In this document: positions 5,802 to 7,459 of the stretch, in pieces
Layout: each line of letters begins with the position of its first letter
Numbering within the stretch: the first letter of the stretch is position 1
Assembly: GCA_030450535.1 (NCBI GenBank)
Contig: JAKDIK010000130.1
Span: 1-7,459, forward strand
From: Propionibacteriaceae bacterium
GTDB taxonomy: Bacteria; Actinomycetota; Actinomycetes; Propionibacteriales; Propionibacteriaceae
Direction: 5' to 3'
DNA length: 7,459 nt
Translations under genes and position numbers: made by a program
The notes under the pieces: generated by a model
What the model was told of the DNA's origin: nothing
The model's database searches: none
What the model saw: the letters and a program-made list of their open reading frames with translations, nothing else

Positions 5802-6923
5802 TCAGGCCGTCCCCATCAGGGCCAGCAGGACGCCGCCGGCGACGACCGACGCCACCTGACCGGCCGCGTTGGCGCCCATGGCGTGCATCAGGAGGAAGTT
5901 GTCGAAGTTCTCGCGCTGCGCCTCGCGCTGCACCACGCGGGCGGCCATCGGGAACGCCGAAATGCCGGCCGCGCCGATCAGCGGGTTGAACTTGCCGCCC
6001 GACAGCACGTTCATCAGCTTGCCGAACAGCACGCCCATGACCGTGTCGAGGCAGAAGGCGATGAGACCGAGGATGAGGATCATCAGGGTCGCCATGTTGA
6101 GGAAGCTCGTGCCGATCATCGTCGAGCCGATCGCCAGGCCGAGGAACAGCGTCACGACGTTGGCGAGCTCATTGGACGACGCCCCCGTCAGCCGCTCGAC
6201 CACCTTCGACTCGCGCATCAGGTTGCCCAGCATCAGCATGCCGATCAGCGGCGTCGCGAACGGCACGAGGGTGCCGACCACGATCGTCACGACGATCGGG
6301 AACAGCAGCCGCGTCCGCTGACTGATCTCGCGCGACGCGTACGGCATGACGATCGCGCGCTCCTTCTGCGTCGTCAGCGCACGCATGATCGGCGGCATGA
6401 TGATCGGCACCAGGCTCATGTAGCTGTAGGCGGCGACCGTGATGGGCGCCAGCAGCTCGGGGGCGAGCTGGTTGCTCACGTAGATGGACGTCGGCCCGTC
6501 GATCGCGCCGATGATGCCGATGGACGCCGCCTGCGGCTGGGTGAACCCCAGGAGCAGGGCGAGCATCAGGGTCAGGAAGATGCCGAATTGCCCGGCCGCG
6601 CCGAGCAGCACCATCTTGGGGTTCTCCAGCAGCGGTCCGAAGTCGGTCATGGCCCCGATGCCGATGAAGATCAGCAGCGGGAACAGCTCGTTGCCGACGC
6701 CCATGTCGTACAGCGTCTGCAGCATGCCATGTTCGTCAACGAGCGGCGACAGCGGCAGGTTGGCCAGGATCGCGCCCGCCCCGATGGGCAGGAGCAGCAG
6801 CGGCTCGTACTCCTTCGAGATGGCCAGGTAGATCAGCAGCAGGCCGATGGCGATCATCACCACGGATTGCCAGGTGATGTTCTGCACCCCCTGCAGGAGG
6901 TAGTGGAGCGTGTCGGGGCTCAT
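5802..6923 (-). CDS. Sodium ion-translocating decarboxylase, beta subunit (OadB/MmdB/GcdB family)
   Basis: This 373-residue integral membrane protein is the Na+ channel/decarboxylase of the oxaloacetate, methylmalonyl-CoA or glutaconyl-CoA decarboxylase pumps. It strips CO2 from carboxybiotin and couples this to Na+ export. Many hydrophobic segments run through it, for example about 20-35, 41-57, 80-93, 104-126, 158-178, 207-230, 253-272, 279-300 and 355-371. Functional residues known from Klebsiella OadB have matches with the same spacing: Asp142 in IDGPTSI (Asp203), Tyr168 (Tyr229), Asn313, Gly317 and Ser322 in NPLIGAAGIS (Asn373, Gly377, Ser382), and Arg329 (Arg389). The segment between Asp142 and Asn313 is one residue longer than in Klebsiella. 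Length fits the shorter MmdB/GcdB-like members. The start shares one base with the stop of the biotin-carrier gene (TGATG), and a GAGG lies four bases before it. Which acyl substrate is used depends on the unseen alpha subunit. Confidence 0.95.
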   Translation of the reverse strand: MSPDTLHYLLQGVQNITWQSVVMIAIGLLLIYLAISKEYEPLLLLPIGAGAILANLPLSPLVDEHGMLQTLYDMGVGNELFPLLIFIGIGAMTDFGPLLENPKMVLLGAAGQFGIFLTLMLALLLGFTQPQAASIGIIGAIDGPTSIYVSNQLAPELLAPITVAAYSYMSLVPIIMPPIMRALTTQKERAIVMPYASREISQRTRLLFPIVVTIVVGTLVPFATPLIGMLMLGNLMRESKVVERLTGASSNELANVVTLFLGLAIGSTMIGTSFLNMATLMILILGLIAFCLDTVMGVLFGKLMNVLSGGKFNPLIGAAGISAFPMAARVVQREAQRENFDNFLLMHAMGANAAGQVASVVAGGVLLALMGTA

Positions 6924-7456
6924 CAGGCCTCGAACCTCACGAGCGTTTCCCCGAACTTCACCTGCTGGCCGGCGGCGACGTAGATCTCCGCGACCACCGC
7001 GTCCTTGGGTGCCTTGAGCTCGTTCTTCATCTTCATGGCCTCCAGCACCATGAGCGCCTGCCCGCGCGTGACGCGCGCGCCCACGGCGACGTCGATGGTG
7101 AGAATGACCCCGGGCATGGGGGCGGTCATCTTGTCACGGCTGCCGCTGCCGGCCGCGGACGCCCCTACGGGTGCCCCGGACGCCGCCGGCGCGGCCTTGG
7201 CGGGCGCCGTGGACGCCGCGGGCGTCGCCCCGCGGGCGGGGGCCGGCTGCGACGTCGTCGCATCGTCCGTCTGGCGCAGCGCGGTCGGCCGCGGGGTGAC
7301 GGCCGGCGTCACCGCGGAGTGGGCGAGGTCGCGGTGGTCCTCGAGCGTGACGTCGATGAGTCGGCCGTCCAGCTGGACGCGGAAGACGTCGGCACCGACC
7401 GCCTCCACGTCGATGACCTTCGCGGTGTCGTTGACGGTGATCGTGTAGCGGCGCAT
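6923..7456 (-). CDS. Biotin carboxyl carrier (gamma) subunit of the decarboxylase
   Basis: This 177-residue protein carries the biotin arm that shuttles CO2 from the carboxyltransferase to the membrane beta subunit. A small N-terminal beta-rich segment (1-45) precedes an Ala/Pro-rich flexible linker (about 49-108), and then a biotinyl-lipoyl domain (about 109-177) with APMPG at 112-116 and EAMKMKNE at 139-146. Lys142 is the biotinylation site, 35 residues from the C-terminus, the usual distance. The linker resembles those of GcdC and MmdC carriers. ATG at 7454-7456 leaves only three bases before the window edge, so its ribosome-binding site is not visible. It is co-translated with the beta subunit through a one-base TGATG overlap. 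A propionyl- or acetyl-CoA carboxylase carrier is possible in principle, but the adjacent beta subunit argues for a decarboxylase. The alpha subunit should lie beyond 7459 on the same strand. Confidence 0.94.
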   Translation of the reverse strand: MRRYTITVNDTAKVIDVEAVGADVFRVQLDGRLIDVTLEDHRDLAHSAVTPAVTPRPTALRQTDDATTSQPAPARGATPAASTAPAKAAPAASGAPVGASAAGSGSRDKMTAPMPGVILTIDVAVGARVTRGQALMVLEAMKMKNELKAPKDAVVAEIYVAAGQQVKFGETLVRFEA

Positions 7457-7459
7457 GGC

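Noticed and set aside
5283..6983. Plus-strand open frame of 566 codons across the GH13 end and the beta-subunit gene
   Set aside because: It runs through the terminator hairpin and antisense to a clear membrane protein. Its Arg/Gln/His-rich product is a compositional artefact.

Overview
The window is very GC-rich double-stranded bacterial DNA with densely packed genes, an ATGA stop/start overlap, apparent leaderless starts and an actinobacterial-style NAD(P)HX-repair enzyme. This points to a high-GC actinobacterium. A Na+-pump decarboxylase beta subunit beside a biotin carrier would fit a fermentative lineage such as Propionibacteriaceae, but the genus is inference only. Layout, plus strand: (1) 81-1565, bifunctional Nnr (NAD(P)HX epimerase plus ADP-dependent dehydratase), preceded by a TACGCT -10 box and a GTTTTGG repeat cluster. 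(2) 1562-2731, an M20D-type amidohydrolase translationally coupled to nnr by an ATGA overlap. (3) 2732-2855, a regulatory gap with an extended -10 promoter and a strong GNRA-capped hairpin ending in a T run. (4) 2856-3842, an Abi_2/AbiF-family HEPN protein whose base composition is visibly less GC-rich than its neighbours. (5) 3926-5743, a GH13 alpha-glucan enzyme of branching-enzyme-like architecture. Layout, minus strand, convergent with the above: (6) 5802-6923, the membrane beta subunit of a Na+-translocating decarboxylase. (7) 6923-7456, a biotin carboxyl carrier subunit, located upstream of (6) in the transcript and coupled to it by a TGATG overlap. A 14-bp-stem hairpin at 5756-5792 separates the convergent transcripts. 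How the parts work together: genes 6 and 7 form part of a biotin-dependent sodium pump. The biotin carrier would move CO2 from a carboxyltransferase alpha subunit, expected just beyond the right edge, to the membrane beta subunit, where decarboxylation drives Na+ export. Nnr is a housekeeping metabolite-repair enzyme, and the M20 hydrolase is co-translated with it without an obvious functional link. The abi gene looks like a defence or toxin-antitoxin cargo gene inserted between housekeeping genes. The most interesting element is the abi unit: the leader hairpin has the position and shape expected of the non-coding RNA reported with AbiF-type genes. Those genes have been described as RNA-antitoxin systems and as likely ancestors of Cas13. 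Here the 5' arm of the hairpin can also pair with the ribosome-binding site and start codon of the abi gene. No CRISPR array, tRNA, rRNA, insertion sequence or prophage gene was seen.
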